In this document: positions 1 through 9,104 of the stretch, piece by piece
Layout of the letters: the number at the start of each line of letters is the position of its first letter
How positions within the stretch are numbered: position 1 is the first letter of the stretch
Source of the DNA: Datisca glomerata
Lineage: Eukaryota > Streptophyta > Magnoliopsida > Cucurbitales > Datiscaceae
Reading direction: 5' to 3'
Length of the DNA stretch: 64,000 bases
NCBI GenBank assembly: GCA_003255025.1
Contig: QANY01009128.1
Coordinates: forward strand, 69,536 to 133,535
The notes under the pieces: model-generated
What the model saw: only the letters and a program-made list of their open reading frames with translations
What the model was told of the DNA's origin: nothing
Databases searched by the model: none
Made by a program: the position numbers and the translations under genes

Positions 1-1149
1 AGGTTTACCGTGACTTCAAACGTATGTCCTAAGACCAAAACAAACAGCAGTGTTCTCCACGCGTTGGGTAACAGCTAAGCAGGAGCGGGGTTATAAAATT
101 TGAACACTATCCTTATGAATTTTGGTAGAGGGAGCCTAAGGCCAAGTCTGAAAGGGAACTCGTAAAAGCATACCCAACCATCTTATGGGAAAGAGTTCGG
201 TCGTCTAGACTCGTTTGGAAGCCTCATGTCTATGGACTCTAGAAGACCATACTCGACTCGATACATTTCCAAGTGAGATTCAATAAGAATAAAGGCAAGA
301 AATATAGATGAACTAGGCCCAACATATAGAGATGACCTCGCCTAGTCACCTTTGGCCAAACCTCCATTACCCTCCGCCTCACATTCCTCACCTTCATCAC
401 TTTCCTCCTCACTCTCATCACCCTCGGTCTCACACCCTTCACCCTCGACCTTCCCCATTCCCTCATCCTCATCCATGCCCTCGTCCTTATCCATTCCCTC
501 GGTCTCATCAACACCCTTAGTCACAACCAAATCCCCAAGGGCACAACATCATCATCAAGCATTCTCTTAATACCAAACACTCAGGCTATGGAGGGTCTAG
601 ATCGATCCAGTGACCCCAAACTTGAAGAGTCACTAGCTAAGGGAGGTGTACGTGTGGTTAGTAGAGTCATACATATTCAATAGATGAGAAACATGAATTC
701 TACGAAAATAATGTTAAGACCGAATCAAAGGGAGGCTCTACTCGCCGGAAGCTCACCGAAAAACATGAAACTAAAGAAGTGCATAAATTAAATGGAGACC
801 CATGGTGATTTAACAAACAAACGACAAGGATGTGAGAATAGGGAAGGGCACTAAGGTTTGTAATTTAGGGAGAAATTTGCCGAACCGAAGAAATCCTTCA
901 CAAAAAATACCGAGCAAACTCCAACACCATGAAGTGCAAAGAAAATAGAGACATTGAACGAAGGATGAAGAAATTAAAAATTGGTGGAGAGGATGAGAGA
1001 ATTTTGATGAATGGTGGAGTATTATTTATAGAAGAGGGGAGGTGAAAATTTGGAGAAATGAGAGGGAAATTTTTGAATTTTTGGATAAAAGAGAAGAGGG
1101 AAAAATAGAAGGGAGGATTCAAAAATTGAAATTCAAAAATTCCTCCAAA
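1..1149. other. No gene recognised; repeat-derived sequence
   Basis: This stretch holds no open frame with family resemblance. Its open frames come from the low-complexity pyrimidine-rich tract at 332-540. Its position next to LTR-like sequence (1500-2330) suggests it is internal or flanking sequence of an old retrotransposon, but no gag or pol motif is visible. Confidence 0.4.
332..540. repeat. Pyrimidine-rich minisatellite (CCTCATCC-like)
   Basis: Irregular reiteration of short units such as CACCCTTCACC, CATTCCCTCATCC and CATGCCCTCGTCC. The strong strand bias (almost no G on the plus strand) produces overlapping open frames with low-complexity Pro/Ser/His or Arg/Met/Glu proteins, which are artefacts of the repeat. 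Confidence 0.6.
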
Positions 1150-1470
1150 CCACAATAGTCGAGCGCTTAGCATGCTCGACCAGGTCACAAAGGGCCGAGC
1201 GTTCAGTGTGCTCGACCAGGACACGTAAGGTCCAAGCGCTCAACGCTCTCGGCCAAGTCACATAAGGTCGAGCTCCAGACGCTCAACCAAGCCTTTGTGG
1301 CTGTGCGCTCGGCCATGCCTTGCAAGGCCGAGCCCATTGAATGCCCGGGCAGGTTTAACAAGGTTGAGCGCGTTGAGTGCTCAGTCACGCCTAGTAAGGC
1401 CGATCCTATTGAGAGCTCAGCTAAACCGTACAAGGTCGAGCCCATTCAGCGCTTGGCCAAATTTGGCATA
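1150..1470. repeat. GC-rich tandem array, roughly 40-bp units with GGCCGAGC cores
   Basis: About seven to eight degenerate units built on AAGGYCGAGC followed by GAGCGCTC-like and CTCGGCCA-like segments. The cores are partly self-complementary. The array is clearly richer in G+C than its surroundings and interrupts the AT-rich background abruptly. Confidence 0.6.
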
Positions 1471-1841
1471 CCAATGTCTAAGCATTCGAGCATCGTTCAA
1501 CATTTAGCCTAGTTTAGCACTAAAGCACATCAGACACCCGAATACAAAGTCATACACTTACTGACTCAAAGTATGCTTCGGATAAGCCTCACAACCAATG
1601 ACACCAGCTAGCCTGAAAACCAAGGTAAAGCTCATTTCTCCCACTGTCACTTACTTCCCAACTCTAGCACTACGCTCTAGACTTGAGAAGTGAGGGAAAA
1701 CTATAGGTGGATAAAAAACACATGGGTTGGAGCCCACTTCAAATAAGGATTTTAGGTGAGACACAATATTCATCTTATAATGAGAGGTCCATAAAATCCT
1801 AGCCCAAGTGCTCTAAACGACGGACCACCTTTGTAAGGTCC

Positions 1842-2015
1842 AAGGTCACCATGATGGCTAAAGGCCTACCCATGGTCGAGGTCACCATGATGATCGAGGG
1901 CTCACCCATGGCCAAGGTCACCATTTTGGTCAAGGACTCGCCCATGATCAAGGTCACCATGATGACCGAGGGCTCACCCATAGCTGAGGTCACCATGATG
2001 ACCGAGGGCTTATCC
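1842..2015. repeat. 36-bp tandem repeat, about five copies
   Basis: Units begin RAGGTCACCATGATG and continue with a CGAGGGCTCACCCAT-like half; five successive starts are spaced about 36 bp apart. Because 36 is a multiple of three, one frame stays open on the minus strand and gives a repetitive protein that should not be taken as a gene. The array lies just upstream of the LTR TATA box, the usual place for U3 tandem repeats. Confidence 0.75.
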
Positions 2016-2143
2016 CCTTTGACATAACAGAGACACGATCTCAACATCTCCAAGACAATCACAAAGTTGTTTAAAGGGATAAGATAACAACTGAAAATAC
2101 GAGGTTTGGGGCGAATATTTTTTAAATTTTCTCATTCCTTCAT

Positions 2144-2152
2144 TATAAATAG
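2144..2152 (+). promoter_or_regulatory. TATA box of the LTR fragment
   Basis: TATAAATAG lies between the U3 tandem repeats and the putative U5 motifs. It is placed as an LTR promoter would be, but there is no evidence that it is active. Confidence 0.4.
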
Positions 2153-2341
2153 ATGGTGACCCCTCACAAAAACGGTATGCATTCTCTCAATATTAGATAA
2201 TACCGCTCTAAAAAACATTTTACTAATTAAGCATTGGAGTATGTTAGGCTGGGCGCTACACCGGTGTTGAGATAATCTTTCATCATATCTTCATTTTGTT
2301 GGATTATAGAGTTCATTATGCAACACGTGACAATTCGATTT

Positions 2342-2949
2342 GACAGTAGATTTTGAGCATCTATATATATCTTGCGATATACATGGTACACTTATTTTGA
2401 AAAAAAAATTGTTTAGATCTATGAATTTACAACCTTAAATGTAATCATTTATCATTAATGAGACTTAGGTTCTATGAGATCCACTTTCATTGAAAAATAA
2501 AAGAAACTACCTTGACACCGGAGTATCTCACCTTCCAACCAAACAAGATGGAGAGCAAAACTATAATTGTAGGAACACCTTATATTCCACCTTTCAAGAA
2601 AGAGGGACGGAGCAAGACCAATGGACTTCGGCTGACGTTCGATATGACAGGAAATTTTGAACATCTATATATATATACACACACACACATGGTACACTTA
2701 TTTTGAAAAAAAAAATTATTTAGATCCATGATTTTACAACCTTAAATGTAATCAATTATCATTAATAAGACCTTAGGTTCTATGAGATCCACTTTCATGG
2801 AAAAAATAAAAGAAACTACCTTAGCACCAGAGTATCTGACCTTCCAAGCAAACAAGATGAAGAGCAGAACTATAATTGTAGGAACACCTTATATTCCACT
2901 TTTCAAGAGAGGGGGACGAAGCAAGACCAATGGACTCCGGCTGAGGAGG
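2342..2949. repeat. Direct tandem duplication of a 304-bp unit
   Basis: Copy 1 starts GACAGTAGATTTTGAGCAT at 2342 and copy 2 starts GACAGGAAATTTTGAACAT at 2646. They stay alignable through the ends at GGAACACCTTATATTCCAC and GACCAATGGACT. They differ by scattered substitutions and by a CA-repeat expansion in copy 2 (about 2676-2690). No coding function is recognised. Confidence 0.85.
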
Positions 2950-3047
2950 TCACAGATTGAAACAATGGGTAAAAGTAAAGACAGAAGAATGTTCAACGAC
3001 AACAGAGTCATATCATTGGCAAAAACTACCAGATTTCATTTTTTTAA

Positions 3048-4096
3048 GGGAGGGGGCCAATTATCGTTACTGAGGTTCTAAAAGTGCTACTGGTGGAAAT
3101 TTCTCAAAAATGGGTGTGTAGGAGATATGTGTTGGAGAGAAAAGAAGAAGAGAAGAAAAATCAAAGAAAGAATGAAAAGTGAATGAAAGTGTGTGATGTG
3201 AAATAGAGTGAGAATTTATCCTACATTGGAAACTCAATGATAGAATGTTGGGTTTATAAACCCAACAATCATGCCTTGGGGCTATCCCAAGGGGCACCCC
3301 ACATTTTGTGGGGAAGAGAGGACCTAGATGGCACATGGTCCTCCCTTCACGCGCCGCCGTCCGGCCGGCTTAGTTCGGTTCGGTCAAAAGATTTATTTTT
3401 TGAATAAATTTTCTTTGATTTATTTGGAGAAGAAGAAAATATCTCCAAACAGAATCTGTAATTATCTACAGAAAATTATTAAAATCTCTCCATTATCTCA
3501 CAAAATCATCAAAAATCTTATCTATTTTTATCTACACGTTTGGCTTACTCTCCAAGCCTTGAACGATATATCAGAATAGGGAATTAGCTTCAGTTTTCAC
3601 GAACACAACAACACTCAATCACCAAGCATCTTGCATATTGAGAGAAATACAAAAGGAGTTCTGTGAGGGTCAGAGTAATCGGTTGTTGTACTCTGGCTTA
3701 GATCGTTGTATCCTGCAGAGACGATTCGTCGTAATCTCCAAGCATCATGTGGAGGACGATTATTGTCTTTAGAACATTGCTTTCGATCAATCCTCGATCT
3801 ACATCATATTTTCAGTTCTAATTTTGCTATAATCGTTTTTCGTTTAATTTTGTTTATTAGATCTGATAAATTTTGCTGTAATTGTTTATGTTGCATTTAC
3901 ATTGTAATCATTCCATATTTCTTTGTAAATGTTGGTTAATGAAAGCATATTGTTTCATCTCTACACACAACAATATGAACTAAAAGACCAAAGAAGGGGC
4001 CAATTTTCGGCAATGGGGTTTTTCAAAGTGCTGCCGGTGGAAATTTCTCAAAAAGGAGTGTATAGGAGATATGAAAACTAAAAGACTAAAGAAGTA
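3048..4096. repeat. Tandem duplication split by the solo LTR
   Basis: The sequence at 3048-3129 (GGGGGCCAATTATCG through GGAGATATG) is repeated at about 3998-4076 (GGGGCCAATTTTCGG through GGAGATATG). After the second copy comes AAAACTAAAAGACTAAAG, matching the AACTAAAAGACCAAAG that follows the LTR at 3978. Removing the LTR therefore leaves two adjacent copies of a unit of about 100 bp. Confidence 0.75.
3130..3972 (+). mobile_element. Solo LTR (probably Ty1/copia) with 5-bp target duplication
   Basis: The element begins TGTTGGAGAG and ends CACACAACA, giving perfect 5-bp terminal inverted repeats (TGTTG/CAACA). It is flanked on both sides by ATATG (3125-3129 and 3973-3977). There is no gag or pol, and its length of 843 bp fits one LTR left by recombination between two. 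The orientation is assumed from TG...CA and is not certain. The family is assigned to copia only from the TGTTGGA start. Confidence 0.85.
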
Positions 4097-4489
4097 GATA
4101 ATGTAGCCATGAGAGAGGGGGGGTGGCGAGGTATCGTACAAAGCAACAAAGAGAAGGGTGACCTTGATGAAGCATTTTGTTTCAAAAGTACATAATTTAA
4201 GAGATGGAACGTAGAGAGCTGCGTTTAACATGGTGCAAGCTGGACCTTGAAAACACTGTTTGTTTAAGCATTGACAATTCAAAGGCAGCTGTATATAAAA
4301 CTTGACAAAGAACTCCACAGAATATGAAATTTTATAATGCTTTAGCTCAAAAAATAAGGACGCTAGGACAACCAAATTCTAATTCCATCGAAATTAACGT
4401 TGTATTTTCCTCATTTCCCTCTTACTGCCCCCAATACGTACAAACAAAATAAAGTAGGAGTGTAAGAGAGAAGAAACAGACAAGGAACT
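3978..4489. other. 3' flank of the XTNX gene, no separate gene
   Basis: Apart from the second copy of the duplicated unit (to about 4096), this holds no recognisable gene. It probably contains the 3' UTR of the minus-strand gene that ends at 4490. An open frame at 3980-4375 on the minus strand has no family resemblance. Confidence 0.4.
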
Positions 4490-7400
4490 TTATATCTTGC
4501 TCCTCATACGCACTAATTTTGCAAGTGTTTCTTGAGCAGCCAAGGTTTGGGCATGTTTATGGCCCAACATGACTGTCCTGATACTGATGCAAGTTCTACA
4601 TAGTTCTTCGCCACTGTCAAAATGGCCACCTCTTAGCAGCAATTTAGCTCTGGTTTCGAGCAATGTAGCTTTTAGCAGTGTCACATCCTGCCACACATAC
4701 TCATCCACCCTTTGTTTACCTCTCAACTTGTTCTTCCAACATAAGGAGCCATGACACCAATCTTGTACTTGAGAAACAAATGACTTCTCTACTTCCTCCA
4801 AAGCATTTGTGCAGACTTTCAATAGCTCTAACGCAGAGCTGCATCTTGAGAATGCTGTGAAGGCCCTGATTGCAAGAGGGAGAGCTGTCCTTTTGATGTA
4901 TAACACCATATCAATTGCCTTTAATTGGACTAGTGGAGGCTCTAATTTGAAACCAAATACAAGGAATGCAGAAGCCCACAAGTGATCTAAGTTGGCCAAC
5001 TCAGCCACTTGGCGGTTATCAGCTGCTTTCCTCACGCCTATCACTGTTGCTTTCGCAGCCAATAAACCTTGTTTTCGTTTTGCAATTACTTGAGTTATGG
5101 GATGGAGCTGGATCCAACATCCCGATCCCGATTGTTTGTTTGCTCTTCGGGCTAGTCCTAATCTGACCAGTAGAAGCACCGACTCTTCTTCACTCTTCCA
5201 AATTTGTGAGCCTAATAAACAACACCGTCTATATCTATCAGAAAGGAGGCTCAGACATTTTCTGGTACACTTTCGGTGGAACCCGTTTCTTGAGGAGGCA
5301 TTCATGTTTCTTGCTGTAGTGGCTAGCAAAGTGGAGGAAATGGGAGCTGGAGCAAACCAGGAACCTACAAGAAGCATCCTTGAGGCAACATAATTCTTTC
5401 CCCCATTTAATTGTTGAATAATGACAAAGCAGAAGTATATGATCTTCATTAGGAAGGGATTGTTTTTACAATACTGTTCTTCCCCGAGGCTGCTGCTGCT
5501 GCTTATATGAGAAGAAGAAGAAGGAAAAGCTTCATCAAGTGGCACCTGGTCTATAGTTTGGAATAGAGAAGACGGGGGAATGCCAAGTTCAGAAAGTAAT
5601 GAGCCAATCACCCACAAACCATAGCTCAACCTTCCTAGTTTCTCATCAAATTTCCTTAGATACTCCAACTCATCCTCGCCATATTCTTTCTTTTTTCTTC
5701 CTCTTATCAAAACCATTGCATCAGTCAAGAGTAATGGGGGAAGCTGCATTGTATCAAAATTCATCACCTTAGACAGCCTAGTAGTGATAATGACATGGGA
5801 TCCTCCAGTGTTCCTTGGGATCAAATCATGTAAGTCCTTACCTTCCCACCACTCCTCAGTCTCAAGATTATCAATGATCAATAAATAAGGCAAGTCTCTG
5901 AAAATCTCCCTCTTCACTCTCTTGAATGCTTCCATTTCCTGCTCTTCAAAGCTTCGAATGCGTCCTCCTCTTTCCAATACTTCAGCTTCTGGGCTAACAT
6001 CCAACCCCAGTTTCAAAGACATATTCAAAATGTTTTGCTTCAAATATCGAGCTTCCCCTCCCACCCATAACACCATTTTATACCTTTGGGAGTACCTGTA
6101 GGCAAATTCTAGAGCAAGCTCCGTCTTTCCGATGCCAGCAATCCCATTAATGCAGATGACACCACTGCCCAAGCTCTTGTAGTTACCAATTTTTGATGAT
6201 TTCTTATATTTTGACCTCTTCACCGAAGCCCTTCCACTTCCAATAACCGGTTCAACCCAACCCTCCAACTTTGGCTCTTTGCACTTGTTCCCCATCTCCA
6301 AACTAATATATCTCCCTCTTGTGGTGGTGGAGACGAAGACGTCGCTTTCCTCATCTGCTAGGCCTTCAGACTGGCCACTTGCTTCTCCTTTGATCATGAT
6401 TGGCCAAGGCAAGTCTTGATCAGAACAACACTCTCCAACTCCAAATAAAGCAGTCTCAATCTCCATAATTTCTTTCTCTCTTCCAACCAAATACCTGTTT
6501 CTTTGGAATGGTAGCTCCTCCGCGTCTCCTACATCATCTGTTTCAATTACCACACTCTTACGCCCAAGCTTTGTCCGTAAGATGGTAGCGGCTCTGGATA
6601 CACAGTCTCTCCAATTACCTTCATTAGCTTCCAAATCGAATTCATGATGAGACTTCATCAGCCCATCCATTGCCTCTTTTTTCCATTCTTTATCTTCCAC
6701 AGAATTGTAGCTGAGAAATAGACGGGTGATCTCAGCAGGCCGTGTGTCAAAGAAGAGTGGGATAAGGTTCTTCTTATGTGAAAAGAACCTAAGCTCTTCC
6801 ATGCTGAAATGGTTAAGGAAAGTAGAGTTGGTGACAACCAGGAGGCCAAATGTGACGGAGCAGATGAGTCGATCAGCAATCTCATGGTTTTGGGAATCGG
6901 AATAGTTAGTCCTGTCAGCAGCAAAACAAGCAATGCCTTGAAGCTCAAGCTCTGATTTGAGCCACTTACAGAAGCGAGTCAAATTGGTATTTTGACCATG
7001 GAATCCAATGTAAACATCACAGCTCCTGAGTTTAGCTGCAGAATTGGTAGCAGCAGAAGAAGAAGGGGAGACAGAAGGTTTGGCAAAGGAAATACGAGGG
7101 ACTGGAAATGAGAAAGAGATGCGCGGAGGAAGAGGAGGGGGTTCTGAAGAAATAAACTTGAGGTTTGAATCAGATAGATCATCAGAATATTCGTATTGGT
7201 CAGACGGAGGAGTATAAGAACTGCTTGGAATGTCGTCCGACTGCGAACCAACATGGTATGAGTCTGAGAATGGAGGTGAGGGATGGGATCCACGGGTAAG
7301 AGTATGGGTTGAGAGAGTTGGTTTCTCTGATATTGAGACTGAGACCGGGGGTCCTGAGGGAATTGGATTATTTGCCGGTGGTGCTGGTTTTGGAGTAATG

Positions 7401-7726
7401 GCCCTTGGAGATATATAAGGTGATTGCAAGGCAGAAACAAATGCTGATGAAGGTGGGGAAACAAGGGAAGGAGAGTTGCAAGGAGAAAAATCAACTGAGT
7501 TGTTTTTCAGTGTTGGAGAAAGCAAATAATCTAAAGTCTTGATGGTGAGGCCGGCAGATAGTAATACAACACCAGTCACATCATTAGTTGAAGAAGAAGA
7601 AGTAGTCGTAGTAGTAGAAGAAGGGGTTTCCTCTTCCTGACCATGAGGCTGAGAATGTTTAACCAGTTTGGTAGCTTCTTCTTTATCCATGGTAGCTTCT
7701 TCTTTCTTTTCAGCTGTAAACTTCAT
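4490..7726 (-). CDS. XTNX-type TIR-NB-ARC protein (plant NLR relative), single exon
   Basis: Intact intronless gene of 1078 residues. Residues 1-230 are low-complexity and rich in Ser and Pro. A TIR-like domain follows (about 235-340; it opens DVYIGFHGQN and contains ADRTNYSDSQ). The NB-ARC ATPase comes next: P-loop GIAGIGKTEL near 526-535, kinase-2 LLIIDNLE near 612-620, RNBS-B HVIITTRLS near 640. The C-terminal half ends in a TPR-like helical segment (about 1000-1070) rather than leucine-rich repeats. This order matches the XTNX class, an old and usually low-copy plant family distinct from canonical TNL resistance genes, which have LRRs and introns. The family is predicted to act in the cytosol as a nucleotide-dependent switch, but its signalling role is poorly known. 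The start is the first Met; Met13 is an alternative. No frameshift or missing P-loop residue is seen. Confidence 0.93.
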   Translation of the reverse strand: MKFTAEKKEEATMDKEEATKLVKHSQPHGQEEETPSSTTTTTSSSSTNDVTGVVLLSAGLTIKTLDYLLSPTLKNNSVDFSPCNSPSLVSPPSSAFVSALQSPYISPRAITPKPAPPANNPIPSGPPVSVSISEKPTLSTHTLTRGSHPSPPFSDSYHVGSQSDDIPSSSYTPPSDQYEYSDDLSDSNLKFISSEPPPLPPRISFSFPVPRISFAKPSVSPSSSAATNSAAKLRSCDVYIGFHGQNTNLTRFCKWLKSELELQGIACFAADRTNYSDSQNHEIADRLICSVTFGLLVVTNSTFLNHFSMEELRFFSHKKNLIPLFFDTRPAEITRLFLSYNSVEDKEWKKEAMDGLMKSHHEFDLEANEGNWRDCVSRAATILRTKLGRKSVVIETDDVGDAEELPFQRNRYLVGREKEIMEIETALFGVGECCSDQDLPWPIMIKGEASGQSEGLADEESDVFVSTTTRGRYISLEMGNKCKEPKLEGWVEPVIGSGRASVKRSKYKKSSKIGNYKSLGSGVICINGIAGIGKTELALEFAYRYSQRYKMVLWVGGEARYLKQNILNMSLKLGLDVSPEAEVLERGGRIRSFEEQEMEAFKRVKREIFRDLPYLLIIDNLETEEWWEGKDLHDLIPRNTGGSHVIITTRLSKVMNFDTMQLPPLLLTDAMVLIRGRKKKEYGEDELEYLRKFDEKLGRLSYGLWVIGSLLSELGIPPSSLFQTIDQVPLDEAFPSSSSHISSSSSLGEEQYCKNNPFLMKIIYFCFVIIQQLNGGKNYVASRMLLVGSWFAPAPISSTLLATTARNMNASSRNGFHRKCTRKCLSLLSDRYRRCCLLGSQIWKSEEESVLLLVRLGLARRANKQSGSGCWIQLHPITQVIAKRKQGLLAAKATVIGVRKAADNRQVAELANLDHLWASAFLVFGFKLEPPLVQLKAIDMVLYIKRTALPLAIRAFTAFSRCSSALELLKVCTNALEEVEKSFVSQVQDWCHGSLCWKNKLRGKQRVDEYVWQDVTLLKATLLETRAKLLLRGGHFDSGEELCRTCISIRTVMLGHKHAQTLAAQETLAKLVRMRSKI

Positions 7727-9050
7727 TTAATTAAGTAACCCTCTTTTCTTGCTAAAGAAGAAAAATTTGGATTTTGGATCCGTATCCTTCTTCATGTGCA
7801 GTACTCTTTATCAGTTTAATCTCTCAGGCTCAGGCTGAGGCCCGGAAAAAGTTACTACTTTGCATAACACTAACTTCCTAATTTCGATGATGCGCTGCTA
7901 CTGCTAGTCAAAACTCAAAAGACTCCAAACACAAACCAAACACAAAGTCCGAGCAATGCATCAGGCAAGGCCAAGGGTGACCCAAACCAAACCACACCGC
8001 TCTGTGTGTGTGTGTTTGGGAGGGGGGGGGGATGAGAAGGAATGCTTTTAAATTTGTGCTGACAGAGATACCAATTCAATCATGTAAATGACTCACTCGG
8101 ACCGAAGAGACAGCCTACAAATAAATGCAACAGTAGATCTCAATTCATCAACGCTTCAACAAATAGAGATATGCATGTACACAATGCATACTATTCTTTC
8201 CCATCCCATTGTATTTCTGGGCCTTCCTTTCCTCTTCTTCTTCTCCTATTAGTAGATTTGGTATAAATTACCTAGCCAGCCCTCTGTTCTGGAGACCCTC
8301 CCCACCCCCTTTTTATGCTGTGATTCATAAATCTCGCTCTCTCTCTAACTACGCATTAACCTGTACTACAGAGAATCCAAAGAAAATTTATGGGGGGCCG
8401 GATCTCTAATCCTTGGTTACAAATTGTAATATAATATTCCAACCATTTTTGTTTGAAAAGAAGGTGGAGACTGCAGAGGAGAAATGTAGTACTTTTATGT
8501 TGTTAATTATTAATTTATTAGTTAATCTTCAGCTCCAGCAATTTCTAATTATTTTATATGCTGTGCATATTTACTATTAACAATCCAAAATCTAACATGG
8601 TGAGGGGAGGTCATGGATTATCAGAGAAAGAAATGGGGCATTGGGAAGAGGAATCCATGTTTGTAGTGGGTTTTCAAAATCAACACAAGATTATAATAAT
8701 ACGGCCTTGGAGTATTCAGTCAATATCTGACACAGTTTGGATCTATTTGCTCTGGAAATTGGACCAATGACTAGTCCAACTGCAGGGGAAGACTGATGAA
8801 GCTGAGCAAGGATTACATATATCTCCGGATCGAGATTATCTGCCGCTCCTAGGCAACAGGAGAGATATATGTTTAATCTGATCCGTTTAATTAGATTTGA
8901 ACGGATCAAATCTATTAAAAAATATAAAAAGTTGAAATTTTAAAGTTCAAATTTAATTAAAAAATATAAAAAGTTGAAATTTTAAAGGATAGAGATTTAC
9001 AGTTCTTTATTAAGGTAAATGTATCAGAATCACTTAGAAGCCTACTATTT
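7727..9050. other. Intergenic: XTNX promoter side, then no gene
   Basis: The first few hundred bases should hold the 5' UTR and promoter of the minus-strand XTNX gene; I cannot place a transcription start. A (GT)n run followed by a G-run lies at about 8001-8031. A short direct repeat (AAAAAATATAAAAAGTTGAAATT, written as two halves around 8915 and 8957) precedes the MULE. The small open frames here have no recognisable homology. Confidence 0.5.
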
Positions 9051-9104
9051 GTAAGTATCAAGCCTAAATTTTTTTCATATCAAATCTCGGTTTCTCAAAC
9101 CACA

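Larger units (their letters stand above)
1500..2330 (+). mobile_element. Probable LTR fragment, Ty3/gypsy Tat/Ogre-like
   Basis: The stretch 2144-2300 has the layout of a plant gypsy LTR U3-R-U5: a TATA box (TATAAATAG), a GGTGACCCCTCAC segment, a TGCATTCTCTCAATATTA segment, then an AAGCATTGGAGT motif and a GGGCGCTACACCGGTGTT block. From family knowledge, an AAGCATCGGAG motif followed by an ACCGG(T)GT block is common in Tat/Ogre-type LTR ends. I see no matching second LTR and no target duplication, so this is a truncated or solo piece. Family assignment is by recognition only. Confidence 0.4.

Noticed and set aside
239..570. Four overlapping open frames on both strands
   Set aside because: They arise from the pyrimidine-rich minisatellite; the proteins are low complexity and no frame is favoured.
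1799..2062. Open frame encoding a repetitive protein
   Set aside because: The repeat unit is 36 bp, a multiple of three, so an open frame is expected without coding function.
6979..7494. 171-codon antisense-frame open reading frame
   Set aside because: It overlaps the Ser/Pro-rich part of the XTNX gene in another frame on the same strand; the hydrophobic Leu/Pro composition is the frame-shifted shadow of that region.
8691..8909. Small ORFs on both strands upstream of the MULE
   Set aside because: No family resemblance, no conserved motif, and no splice context; treated as chance frames.
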